From Nitratireductor sp. GISD-1A_MAKvit (GTDB lineage: Bacteria; Pseudomonadota; Alphaproteobacteria; Rhizobiales; Rhizobiaceae), in NCBI RefSeq assembly GCF_040819555.1, contig NZ_CP161919.1, positions 186,001 to 250,000 on the forward strand: DNA of 64,000 bases. Direction: 5' to 3'. The notes beneath the pieces are model-generated. The model was not told the origin of the DNA. It saw only the letters and a list, made by a program, of their open reading frames with translations, and ran no database searches. Position numbers and translations under genes: made by a program. Positions 42,546-49,519 of the stretch are shown piece after piece. The stretch's first letter is position 1. Every line of letters begins with the position of its first letter.

Positions 42546-43281
42546 CTAAATATACCTCTTGAGAAGCGGCTATCAGGCGACGAGGGCGAAGCCAGTCTGG
42601 ATCGGCTCCACTGAGAGGATCGACCGGGCAGTCGTAGTGATAGTGTCCACCCGCTGCGGTCAGAATGTACAATGCCGCCGCAATGTCACATTGCTTCTCA
42701 TAGCCCGTTTGGTCGACGAATGCGTCCAGAGCGCCCTGTGCGACCAGGCACAATTCAATGGACGAACAGGAGATGGTCCGGATCTTTTCAGGGTAGTTGC
42801 CTCCGGAAAGAAACTGGCGCTTGAAGACGGATATAGCCCTGTCTGGCGGCGGAACGGGCGCGCGCACTTTGATTTCGTCCATCCCGAAAGGTGTAGACCG
42901 GTAGGCCCTGCCCTCAAGGGCCAGATAGAGCGTCGCCCACTCGGGAACGAAGACCATCGAACAACTGACCCGCCCCAGGTCGTATTGCGCAATGCAGACG
43001 GAATAATAGGGAAGCCCACGCTCTCGGTTATGACTGCCGTCGACAGGATCGATCAGGAACGCGGTTACGCCTTCCGCTGTTTGAAAGGGCGGGCTCGTCT
43101 CTTCACCGAAGCACATGGCATTCGGAAGAACGTTTTTTATGATCTCAAACAAGACCCTTTCAATATCGCTGTCGGACTGATCTTTCAGATCCTGCCAAGT
43201 CTGCACGACCTCTCGCGTGATTTGTAGAAAATACCGAGATCTTCTACCAGTGGCTGAAGGAATCTCAGTGTTTATCATCAT
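42523..43281 (-). CDS. Inositol-monophosphatase-family phosphatase
   Basis: A 252-aa Mg-dependent sugar-phosphatase-fold protein. Metal-binding motifs are present: GEET at residues 59-62, IDPVDGS at 77-83 and CDIAA at 198-202 in place of the usual WDxAA. This suggests an active enzyme removing phosphate from a small sugar- or nucleotide-phosphate (the family includes IMPase, FBPase and PAP phosphatase/CysQ). It overlaps the genes on both sides (17 and 23 bp). It is unrelated to the iol operon nearby, as GC and neighbours differ. Confidence 0.82.
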   Translation of the reverse strand: MMINTEIPSATGRRSRYFLQITREVVQTWQDLKDQSDSDIERVLFEIIKNVLPNAMCFGEETSPPFQTAEGVTAFLIDPVDGSHNRERGLPYYSVCIAQYDLGRVSCSMVFVPEWATLYLALEGRAYRSTPFGMDEIKVRAPVPPPDRAISVFKRQFLSGGNYPEKIRTISCSSIELCLVAQGALDAFVDQTGYEKQCDIAAALYILTAAGGHYHYDCPVDPLSGADPDWLRPRRLIAASQEVYLDEYSWNP

Positions 43282-44296
43282 GGTCTTCCAGCAGTAATTC
43301 CGTGTGCCAATCCAAGGGCGAATAGCGCCGTTCGGACAGCCGGATCAGGCGCCCCGCATAGACGCAGTAATCGAGACGGTTCACCGCTTCGAAGGATTTC
43401 GGGAACAGGCCGACTGTGACGATCTGCGCCCCGGGACCGAGGCGCTCTTCGATCATCTCCCGCGCCCTAAGAATGGACCCGCCCGTATAGGCGATATCAA
43501 TGATGACGGTGGGCTTGGCCCGGTCCAGCTCACCAGTCTGTATCATGTCGACGTCTCGGCGCCTGAACAGCTCATAGGCATCGTTCTGTCGATGAACTTC
43601 AAAGAATGCAGCCGGAAACAACCCGGTTGAATTGATCATACTCAAATAGAAACGCAGACCCGAATTCAATATAAATACAAAATTGTGCCCAAGATCTCTG
43701 ATCTTCTGCCAAACGGCATGATTTGCATAAACAGTCTTCAGGTTGAAAACGCTTACGTATTTTCGGAACTCTTCAATGTAGTAAGGTGCCAGCTCTCCGC
43801 AGATTTTGTGATATTCACTCAGGGTTTGCGAATAGAGGGAATCCATACTGCGGCTTTTTGCGATCCCCCGTGAACAAAAGGGATTGTGGACCTGAAGACG
43901 CTTTTCCAGGCCGAACAGCTTGAGGGCGCGTTCCTGCACTCTCTGCCCTTCCTTCTGCAGGGATTCCTGATCCTGCCCGTAGAGGGCGATTTCGGTTTTG
44001 AGGCCGGAACCGGTGATGATCCGGGAGCGCAGTTCAGCGCTTTCTGCTTCCAGCGCCTCCCGGATCAGGTCGTGATAGAGCCGGATATCCTCGGACGATA
44101 GCAGCGAAATCAGCTGAGAAGGATTGGACAGGTCACTCAGCATGAATTCCGGCTTGCGCAAAGTGAACTTCACGGCCTGTATGGAGTAGCCGGATTGAAC
44201 CGCCTCCAGGCAATCCGACGCCCTTTCCAGGATAACCCCGCCCAGTGTGCGCGCATTGTGCGCGGTGCTCATTAGTGTGATTTCTTGGAAAGTCAT
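43265..44296 (-). CDS. Phosphoribosyltransferase-like protein
   Basis: A 343-aa protein whose C-terminal third has a type I PRTase signature, TVIIDIAYTGGS at residues 263-274, corresponding to the PRPP-binding loop (VIVDDxxTTGGT). Asp-Asp of the consensus is reduced to a single Asp. The N-terminal half is alpha-helical and unrecognised. PRTases join ribose-5-phosphate from PRPP to a base or release PRPP from a nucleotide. Its presence with kinase, phosphatase and nucleotidyltransferase genes hints at nucleotide-type chemistry on the product. Its start overlaps the MFS stop (ATGA). Confidence 0.72.
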   Translation of the reverse strand: MTFQEITLMSTAHNARTLGGVILERASDCLEAVQSGYSIQAVKFTLRKPEFMLSDLSNPSQLISLLSSEDIRLYHDLIREALEAESAELRSRIITGSGLKTEIALYGQDQESLQKEGQRVQERALKLFGLEKRLQVHNPFCSRGIAKSRSMDSLYSQTLSEYHKICGELAPYYIEEFRKYVSVFNLKTVYANHAVWQKIRDLGHNFVFILNSGLRFYLSMINSTGLFPAAFFEVHRQNDAYELFRRRDVDMIQTGELDRAKPTVIIDIAYTGGSILRAREMIEERLGPGAQIVTVGLFPKSFEAVNRLDYCVYAGRLIRLSERRYSPLDWHTELLLEDHDDKH

Positions 44297-45528
44297 CGCG
44301 TGCCGCTTCCTCCAGGCGAGCGCAAAATGCGGGTTTGACAGGAAACGTAGTACAATGCGCCAAGTATGCAGGCGGTCGCCATGCAGGCAGTTTGTATACC
44401 GGTATTGGCCGCAAGCGAGCCGACGACTGGCAGCATGACCAGCGAGGGTATCTTATACGCGGCCCCGGTGACGCCCGCGATGGTACCGATATTTTCGGGG
44501 CGGCTACGCTGCAGACGGATATCCCAGGCTAGGACGACCGTTATGCTGCCAAGGACACCGATGCACGCTATCGCAGCCAGCGAAAAGACGCTGGAGATCA
44601 GCAACGCCTGTACCATCATGAGAACGATACTCGCAGACATGGTAAAGCTGAGGGCCTTTGTGGCTATATATTTCTGCTTCACTTTACCCGCGATGAGTGA
44701 CCCCAGCAGCGCCCCAGCGCCCATGGCAATCAGAGGAGTTCCAGGCAAAAGGTTATCGGAAGCGAAAGCTCCTAGACTGTATTCGTTGAAGGCGGCGAGA
44801 CCCGCATAGCCGCTGACGAACACAATGACATTCACCAGAGCGACGACGATGACGGAATGGGCCAGTTCCCGATCATTGGTAATGAAGGAGAATGCCGCGA
44901 GCAGCGTTTCAGGAATGCTTTGCCGTTTGGCCCGAGATTCCTTCTTTTTGACAGCTTCGCCGGTTCCGCGCGATAGCGCTATTCCGAACAAAAGGACTCC
45001 ACACAGAAGAATGGAGGTTCCGCCCGACCAAGAGGAAATCGTCCCCGACCCATCGTTCTCAAGTAACCCGGCGGCGAGTGGAGCTACGATTGGAACAGCC
45101 TGCATTATCCAGACGACTGAAGCATGATATGCAGTATATTCTGCACTGGGAACAAGATACTTGGAGCTGGCGATTCTAACGTTTGCGGATAGATAGGCCA
45201 GCACAGACAAAACGACCAAAACCAACAGTCGCCATTCGGTCGGATAATAGTCGGCTTGCAGGATTGCCAGCGGCGCCCACAGAGCGACGGCAATAAGCGG
45301 CGCTATATACCACCTGATTGAAATTCTGTCCGTAAATACACCCACGATCGGGCCCAGCATAACCGGGCCAACCAGCGCAAGCGCGGGGATAAGCATCACC
45401 AAAAATGGCCCGTTGTCCTGCGCAAGAGAATCCAGCGCCAAGTAAATTTTAACCGTATCTATGGCAATGTATTCAATCGCCATGGATACGATGATAAGGG
45501 CGGTAGTGATCGAAAACTTATTTCCCAT
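44293..45528 (-). CDS. MFS transporter, probable product exporter
   Basis: A 411-aa protein with about 12 hydrophobic segments. The loop between helices 2 and 3 reads GPIVGVFTDRISIRW, the MFS GxxxDRxGRR motif A in relaxed form. There is a central hydrophilic loop (RGTGEAVKKKESRAKRQSIPET). Being the only transporter in the operon, it most likely exports the finished compound and may provide self-immunity. It overlaps its neighbours by 11 bp (upstream) and 4 bp (downstream). Confidence 0.85.
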   Translation of the reverse strand: MGNKFSITTALIIVSMAIEYIAIDTVKIYLALDSLAQDNGPFLVMLIPALALVGPVMLGPIVGVFTDRISIRWYIAPLIAVALWAPLAILQADYYPTEWRLLVLVVLSVLAYLSANVRIASSKYLVPSAEYTAYHASVVWIMQAVPIVAPLAAGLLENDGSGTISSWSGGTSILLCGVLLFGIALSRGTGEAVKKKESRAKRQSIPETLLAAFSFITNDRELAHSVIVVALVNVIVFVSGYAGLAAFNEYSLGAFASDNLLPGTPLIAMGAGALLGSLIAGKVKQKYIATKALSFTMSASIVLMMVQALLISSVFSLAAIACIGVLGSITVVLAWDIRLQRSRPENIGTIAGVTGAAYKIPSLVMLPVVGSLAANTGIQTACMATACILGALYYVSCQTRILRSPGGSGTR

Positions 45529-46510
45529 GATCTGCCATGAGAGATTCTAGCGCTTCATAAACCTCGTCGAACGTGAAGCCCGCAACGCCCTGCGTGGCGT
45601 CGACGTTTTGCAGCTGCGCCATATATTCTTCGTATTTCTCCTCGTTGATGAAATGCCGGTGGTATTCGATATACATTTTCAGGAACGGGAGTAGATCATG
45701 CTTCCCCGTGCCGTCGACAATCCGGGTGGTGTCCACCAAGGAAAGCATGTGAGGAACGATAAGGAGAAGATTCGGCTTAAGGTATCCGAGTTTTAAAGAA
45801 TAGAATAAGCGCACCAGCGTCGTTGTGGCATTATGCTCGGGCACCTGTATGCGTAAGTCGCCGTGAGGACGCGTACAGGCATCCATGTCTATGGGATCAC
45901 CGCCATAGGCATGTACTGCGTCAACGCCGTAAAGAAGGTATGGCTCGCCTGCCTTGGGGACATTGAGGGGCTGATGCTCACCGGCAAGTCGAAGAATGTA
46001 ACTTTGGGTTCTGGGATCGAACTGCGACAGTGAAAAGGGTATGACAATGCTTCCGACAAGTGTCTTGTCAGGCACTTCCATGATATCCTCATCAACCTCA
46101 ATTAGCGCGCCTGTTTCGGCGTCGATGACGCGGCGGTAATGGCCCCGCCTCTCAAGGTCCCTCACAAGGCTTTCGGTGTTCTCTTGTTCCAGAAGAATAT
46201 CGATGTCGCACTTGTATCCATTGAGCCCTGTACGTTGATCAAGCAGCCCCCAGGCCAAAGACTGCCCAACTGCTGCCGGATACCGTCCCTCTATGGCGCT
46301 GCTGATTTCCTGTAGCGCGAAAAGCTGTTGGTCTCGCAGCCATCTATGTAATCGCAACAATCCAAGACGCTCATGAACTGATCCCTCCAAAACATAGTCG
46401 ATCCCGTTCAGGATGAACCCGTCGATTTCCGAGGGTGTAAAGGTTTGTACGGCGTCAACCCGACCGGAATAGGCCCTGAAGCAGCGCGTATGAGAAGCGG
46501 AAGCGCTCAA
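45518..46510 (-). CDS. Nucleotidyltransferase-like protein
   Basis: A 330-aa protein. The segment LNGYKCDIDILLEQENTESLVRDL near residues 97-118 fits the DxD catalytic strand and following helix of the NTP_transf_5-type nucleotidyltransferase fold, although the preceding GS motif is not obvious (WGLLDQRTGLNG). No other domain is recognised. No ATG is available at the start: a TTG at 46510, overlapping the upstream TGA as TTGA, is proposed. If active it would transfer a nucleotide to the peptide or to a small partner molecule. Confidence 0.6.
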   Translation of the reverse strand: MSASASHTRCFRAYSGRVDAVQTFTPSEIDGFILNGIDYVLEGSVHERLGLLRLHRWLRDQQLFALQEISSAIEGRYPAAVGQSLAWGLLDQRTGLNGYKCDIDILLEQENTESLVRDLERRGHYRRVIDAETGALIEVDEDIMEVPDKTLVGSIVIPFSLSQFDPRTQSYILRLAGEHQPLNVPKAGEPYLLYGVDAVHAYGGDPIDMDACTRPHGDLRIQVPEHNATTTLVRLFYSLKLGYLKPNLLLIVPHMLSLVDTTRIVDGTGKHDLLPFLKMYIEYHRHFINEEKYEEYMAQLQNVDATQGVAGFTFDEVYEALESLMADHGK

Positions 46511-47220
46511 TAGGTTTTTGATATACGACGTTGTTTACGGGCATAACTTCCCATTTCACCCTTGTTTCTGTCTCGAAAGCAGGTTTCCCAGGTTGACCAA
46601 AATTCATGGTCCAACACATCGAGCTCAACTGTGCTGCCCGTTACTTCGCTCTTTGCAAGAACGCTGGTGGGGAGCGGGACAATCTGTAAGAGGGGGCGGT
46701 GTGTAGGAAATGAAATTGGTACGTCTTGTTTGGTCAGGCGGATATTCGTCGCCAGGGGGGATAGGAACCAACTGCTATCGAGTATGGCCTCGAAATACTG
46801 GTAATGTCCGGACAGTGGCATGTTTATTGGCCCGCGAACATGATGACAGATGCCTTCCTGCCCATGGATCGCATAGCCCGTCCAAATCTGAACAATGTTA
46901 CCTTCCGAGAAGAGATCAAGAAAAGACGGGTAGCAATCATGAACTTCTTCGGGTGCTATCTTAACGTAACTTGTGACGGCCTCTGCAAGATAGTAGCGAT
47001 CAAGGATCGTCCAATCGTCTTCACCAATTCGAAAAACAACTTCACTGCCGGTCCACATTAGATCAAAGGAAACAGGAGGGAAGACATACCAGCCTTGCCG
47101 CGCGGCTGCAGTCAGTCCCTCACAGTATTGAAGTGCCCTTGCAGGAATGGTTCCTAACGCCGAACCATCCGCTTTTACAATATCCGGAGCATCGGGAAAA
47201 AGTCGACAAAAGCGAAACAT
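46507..47220 (-). CDS. DUF6065-like protein of unknown function
   Basis: A 237-aa protein directly after the peptide gene and attenuator. Conserved-looking segments are CRLFPDAP at the start, AARQGWYVFPPVSFDLMWTG near 39-58, IWTGY at 112-116, VRGPIN at 128-133 and an SWF...NIRLTKQDVPISF stretch, which resemble the DUF6065 family pattern. I cannot check this by search. Its first position behind the precursor suggests a peptide-handling or scaffold role, but no leader-binding (PqqD/RRE) domain is obvious. It is not an HPr-kinase: no P-loop is present. Confidence 0.6.
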   Translation of the reverse strand: MFRFCRLFPDAPDIVKADGSALGTIPARALQYCEGLTAAARQGWYVFPPVSFDLMWTGSEVVFRIGEDDWTILDRYYLAEAVTSYVKIAPEEVHDCYPSFLDLFSEGNIVQIWTGYAIHGQEGICHHVRGPINMPLSGHYQYFEAILDSSWFLSPLATNIRLTKQDVPISFPTHRPLLQIVPLPTSVLAKSEVTGSTVELDVLDHEFWSTWETCFRDRNKGEMGSYARKQRRISKTY

Positions 47221-47229
47221 TTAAGATCC

Positions 47230-47270
47230 AAAAAACGGTCTAGTGTTAAAGTGGAAATAGCACTAGACCG
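47230..47270 (-). terminator. Intrinsic terminator/attenuator between peptide gene and biosynthetic genes
   Basis: In the minus-strand transcript CGGTCTAGTG pairs perfectly with CACTAGACCG (10 bp, 15-nt loop) and is followed at once by six T. It starts 9 bases after the peptide stop and ends 9 bases before the next start codon. A leaky terminator here would give much more peptide mRNA than enzyme mRNA, as is usual for RiPP precursors. Confidence 0.85.
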
Positions 47271-47278
47271 GGTCATTA

Positions 47279-47365
47279 TTATTTCGGCGCTTGACCGCCG
47301 TTGGCGCGAACAGGGCGTCCTTTGACAACCGCAGGGCGGCCACAAGTTACAGGCTTAAATTTCAT
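47279..47365 (-). CDS. Small basic peptide, candidate RiPP precursor
   Basis: A 28-aa peptide beginning MKFKPVT, with a core-like CGRPAVVKGRPVRANGG and ending QAPK. It has seven Lys/Arg, no acidic residue, one Cys at position 8 and two GRP triplets at 9-11 and 16-18. A ribosome site AAGGGAA lies 8 bases before the ATG. The gene is first in the cassette operon and is followed by a strong intrinsic terminator. Its short length, position and terminator argue that it is a real precursor. No leader/core border or known class motif can be named. Alternatively it could be a regulatory leader peptide. Confidence 0.7.
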   Translation of the reverse strand: MKFKPVTCGRPAVVKGRPVRANGGQAPK

Positions 47366-47391
47366 ATCAATGTTCCCTTTTTTTGAGTTCA

Positions 47392-47421
47392 AACATACCC
47401 GCTGCAATTCACGTGCAACAA
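47392..47421 (-). promoter_or_regulatory. Candidate promoter of the cassette operon
   Basis: On the minus strand TTGTTG (47416-47421) and TATGTT (47392-47397) are spaced by 18 bases, ending 26 bases before the peptide start codon. The match to sigma-70 boxes is only fair. Confidence 0.35.
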
Positions 47422-47641
47422 GCACAGGTAGAATTGGACAACTCATTTCGCATGTCAACGGTTGATATTATGGCCGAGATACACGTATAGTGTGTGATCG
47501 TCGCAATGCCATCAATGCTCCCGCACGTCAGCCGTCAGGCCGTCCAGGGCTGCTTTTACCTGTATTTTCGTCAATCAGTTCCACGGCTTGATGTCTTGAT
47601 GGGAACTCAAATCTGAGGCCTCAATCACCGCTTGTTCCGCC

Positions 47642-47679
47642 TATAGCGTAGGATTTCGCCCCGTTCCGCAAACGCCGCC
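47642..47679 (-). repeat. Internal Tn3-like end sequence 1
   Basis: Read on the minus strand it starts GGCGGCGTTTGCGG and ends GCGAAATCCTACGCTATA. It agrees with the left end at 25 of 38 positions, with the ATCCTACGCTA core intact. It may be the right end of an older or nested element. Confidence 0.6.
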
Positions 47680-47846
47680 TTTTTCCACGCTGGCTGTCCA
47701 CGCCACGTCGGTCTGTCCTTTCGAAAACAATGAACCTGGTGCGGGACCCCGGATGCCCTGAGAGCCGTAACCAGAGGCTGAAACAAGTTGCATGAAGGGT
47801 AACCGGTATCGTCGTTTTTTACGGGGGGGATCGCAGCGCGGCTTCA

Positions 47847-47887
47847 GGGGAGGAGGCGGTTCCGGGAGGCGCGAAATCTTACGTCAG
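47847..47887 (+). repeat. Internal Tn3-like end sequence 2 (degenerate)
   Basis: The sequence contains GGCGGTTCCGGGAGGCGCGA followed by AATCTTACGTCAG. It resembles the left terminal repeat after small gaps. With the right end it would bound a 520-bp miniature element that includes the Nudix fragment. Confidence 0.45.
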
Positions 47888-48018
47888 TGGGAATGTGCCC
47901 ACAAATTCGTGAGCGACCGGCAACATTTTCATGCTCGGCCCTCATTGTTCGACAGAAACTGTCCGAGCTTGCACGGATAGAGGTTCATCATGCCCGCCTT
48001 GAACACGGCTAGAGGAAA

Positions 48019-48243
48019 CTACTGTGCAGTAAATTCGGTCCCGTTAACTCCGATGGCGTGTGTCATTTCGCGATGAAGGGCGTGTTCCCGCGTCTCACCA
48101 ATCACGATCGACCCGCCCAACGGCCGGGCTCCCTTGACGCGGACGCGATCGTCCTTGACTTCACAGACCAGCAACTCTTCGCCGCGCCAGGCAAGGCAGA
48201 GCACTATAGACCGGACGATCTGCCGGGGCCGCCAGGTGGTCAT
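48019..48243 (-). pseudogene. Nudix hydrolase fragment with degenerate box
   Basis: The 74-codon frame starts MTTWRPRQIVRSIVLCLAWRG and includes VKGARPLGGSIVIGETREHA, clearly the first half of a Nudix domain. In the Nudix box GX5EX7REUXEEXGU the two key Glu read His-Ala (REMTHAIGV), and the protein stops soon after, less than half of normal length. It lies just inside the cassette's right end. It is most likely a relic captured or broken by insertion. Confidence 0.65.
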
Positions 48244-48328
48244 GACTTCAAGTTCCGGCTGGCATCGTTGTGCAACTGTCTGTTGGATTGCGCGATCACC
48301 ACCCGTCACTCTGCCCGAGACCCGGCCC

Positions 48329-48366
48329 TTTAGCGTAGGATTTAGCACTTTCCCGGAGCCGATCCC
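48329..48366 (-). repeat. Right 38-bp Tn3-like terminal inverted repeat
   Basis: Read inward on the minus strand it starts GGGATCGGCTCCGGGAAAGT and ends CCTACGCTAAA, matching the left repeat at 32 of 38 positions. The outermost base overlaps the candidate CAGGT duplication, so the true repeat may be 37 bp. Confidence 0.8.
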
Positions 48367-48492
48367 AGGTTCACGAAGGGGGGCATGATCCTGCCCCGCC
48401 TGCCGATTTCGCGTCGCCCGGATCATGCCAGATGCGACTCAGTGAGTTCCCGGGCACTATGGCATCAACATGCGCCTCAGGCACCAGCGCGT

Positions 48493-49308
48493 TCAGCCGG
48501 CCTTCGCATCCCGCTCGAAGATCCAGTCGTGATCCGGGTGGTTCGCGAAGCGCCATTTGCGCAAGGGGCCGGCCATCACGTTGAGGTAATACATCTCGTA
48601 GCCATAGGGTGCGCCGCAGGGGTGATGCCCTTTCGGAACCAGCACCACATCGTGGTCGCTCACGGCCATGGTCTCGTCGAGTTCACCATCCTCGGTGAAC
48701 ACCCGCTGGAAACCGAAGCCCTGTGCCGGGTTCAGCCGGTGATAATAGGTCTCCTCCAGATAGGTCATGTTCGGGAAATCGTCCTCGTCATGCCGGTGCG
48801 GGGGATAGGACGACCAGTTGCCCTGCGGGGTGTAGACCTCGGTGACGAGCAGGCTGTCGGCAACATCGCGGCCTTCCATGGCGATGTTGTGAATGTAGCG
48901 CGTGTTGGCGCCCTTGCCGCGCTCTTCAAGGCTGATGCCTGCGGGGCCGATCACCTGCGCTTCATGCCCACTCTTACCCGGCGCGCTGCAGACGGCGAGC
49001 GTGCAGTCCGTGGTGGCCCTGGCCTGCCATTCGGTGGCGTTCGGGATGTAGACCGCATGAGGCGGCAGGCGCTCGAACACGTTCATGCGCTCGCCAAGTT
49101 CGCCAAAGGCCTTGCCTGCGCCCGAAATCTCCGCCTTGCCCTCGACCAGCACGAGAATGACCTCGCGGTCTCCTGTCGCCTCGGAGGCCGTTTCGCCGGC
49201 TTTCAGACGGTAAAGGCCGAAGCCGACATAACCCCAGCCTGCCGATGCCGGCGTGATGTCATGCACCTTGCCGGCGGTGCCTGCGGGTTTGACCAGAAGT
49301 TGGGACAT
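48493..49308 (-). CDS. iolB: 5-Deoxy-glucuronate isomerase
   Basis: A 271-aa cupin-fold enzyme that converts 5-deoxy-glucuronate to 2-deoxy-5-keto-gluconate, after IolD in myo-inositol degradation. Typical segments are SYPPHRHDEDDFPNMTYLEETYYHRLNP (in parts), with metal-binding His residues and the Glu of LEE, and LVPKGHHPCGAPYGYEMYYLNVMAG near the end. The start MSQLLVKPAG at 49308 is the conserved one. It is the last gene of the iol operon, 10 bp after a small membrane-protein gene. Confidence 0.95.
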   Translation of the reverse strand: MSQLLVKPAGTAGKVHDITPASAGWGYVGFGLYRLKAGETASEATGDREVILVLVEGKAEISGAGKAFGELGERMNVFERLPPHAVYIPNATEWQARATTDCTLAVCSAPGKSGHEAQVIGPAGISLEERGKGANTRYIHNIAMEGRDVADSLLVTEVYTPQGNWSSYPPHRHDEDDFPNMTYLEETYYHRLNPAQGFGFQRVFTEDGELDETMAVSDHDVVLVPKGHHPCGAPYGYEMYYLNVMAGPLRKWRFANHPDHDWIFERDAKAG

Positions 49309-49318
49309 GGTTCCTGCC

Positions 49319-49519
49319 TTATTCGTTTTCGGTGTCGCCGGGCGTGAAGGTGTAGAGCAGCGACCAGGCTGCATAAACACCTGCGGCGGTGAAGAGAATT
49401 CCCCAGAATGGCGCCCCGGAGAAAAATTCGAACAGCCCCCAGCCAAGACAGACGGCCACCACGGCCACCCGTCGCCAGAGCGGCCGGAAAAAGGGATGGC
49501 GTGGATCGAGAAAATTCAT
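49319..49519 (-). CDS. Small two-helix membrane protein in the iol operon
   Basis: A 66-aa protein with a basic-aromatic start ([17 protein letters not shown]), two hydrophobic segments ([16 protein letters not shown] and [19 protein letters not shown]) and a polar acidic tail. It overlaps iolE by 4 bp (ATGA) and precedes iolB by 10 bp, so it is translated with the pathway. I do not recognise a function; similar small proteins occur in rhizobia. It may assist a transporter or be a harmless passenger of the operon. Confidence 0.75.
   Translation of the reverse strand: MNFLDPRHPFFRPLWRRVAVVAVCLGWGLFEFFSGAPFWGILFTAAGVYAAWSLLYTFTPGDTENE

Larger units (their letters stand above)
47422..48018. other. 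Cassette region upstream of the operon, no supported gene
   Basis: About 600 bases inside the cassette. It contains the two internal Tn3-like end sequences (47642-47679 and 47847-47887) and short open frames without domain, ribosome site or plausible codon use. No transposase or resolvase remnant could be read in any frame by eye. Presumably it holds upstream regulatory sequence and debris of earlier insertions. Confidence 0.6.
40640..48365. mobile_element. Non-autonomous Tn3-family-like cassette carrying a biosynthetic operon
   Basis: The ends are 38-bp inverted repeats matching at 32 of 38 positions (ungapped, counting 48366). They begin with G-runs and finish TACGCTAA, the classic Tn3-family terminal pattern. 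CAGGT occurs directly outside the left end (40635-40639) and at the right end (48366-48370), a candidate 5-bp target duplication as made by Tn3 elements. The interior has lower GC than its surroundings. It holds one eight-gene minus-strand operon plus about 1 kb with a Nudix fragment and two further end-like sequences. I see no transposase or resolvase, so movement would need TnpA in trans. The left end splits a marC-like gene. Confidence 0.75.

Noticed and set aside
42523..43281. Inositol phosphatase belonging to the iol pathway
   Set aside because: It lies inside the cassette, overlaps cassette genes and inositol catabolism does not need it; family membership alone is not evidence.
46507..47220. 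HPr-kinase-like or PqqD-like lasso-peptide partner
   Set aside because: No P-loop, no PqqD-size domain, and no lasso cyclase or B protein is present.
40673..47365. Microcin C-type pathway
   Set aside because: No ThiF/MccB-like adenylyltransferase is encoded, and the peptide does not end in Asn.
47792..47980. Plus-strand 62-codon frame upstream of the peptide operon
   Set aside because: Gly/Arg-rich and overlapping a Tn3-like end; no ribosome site or domain.
48371..48492. 5' end of marC to the right of the cassette
   Set aside because: Only a short IMPPFVN match is seen; no hydrophobic first helix in any frame, so it is reported as a finding and not as a gene.
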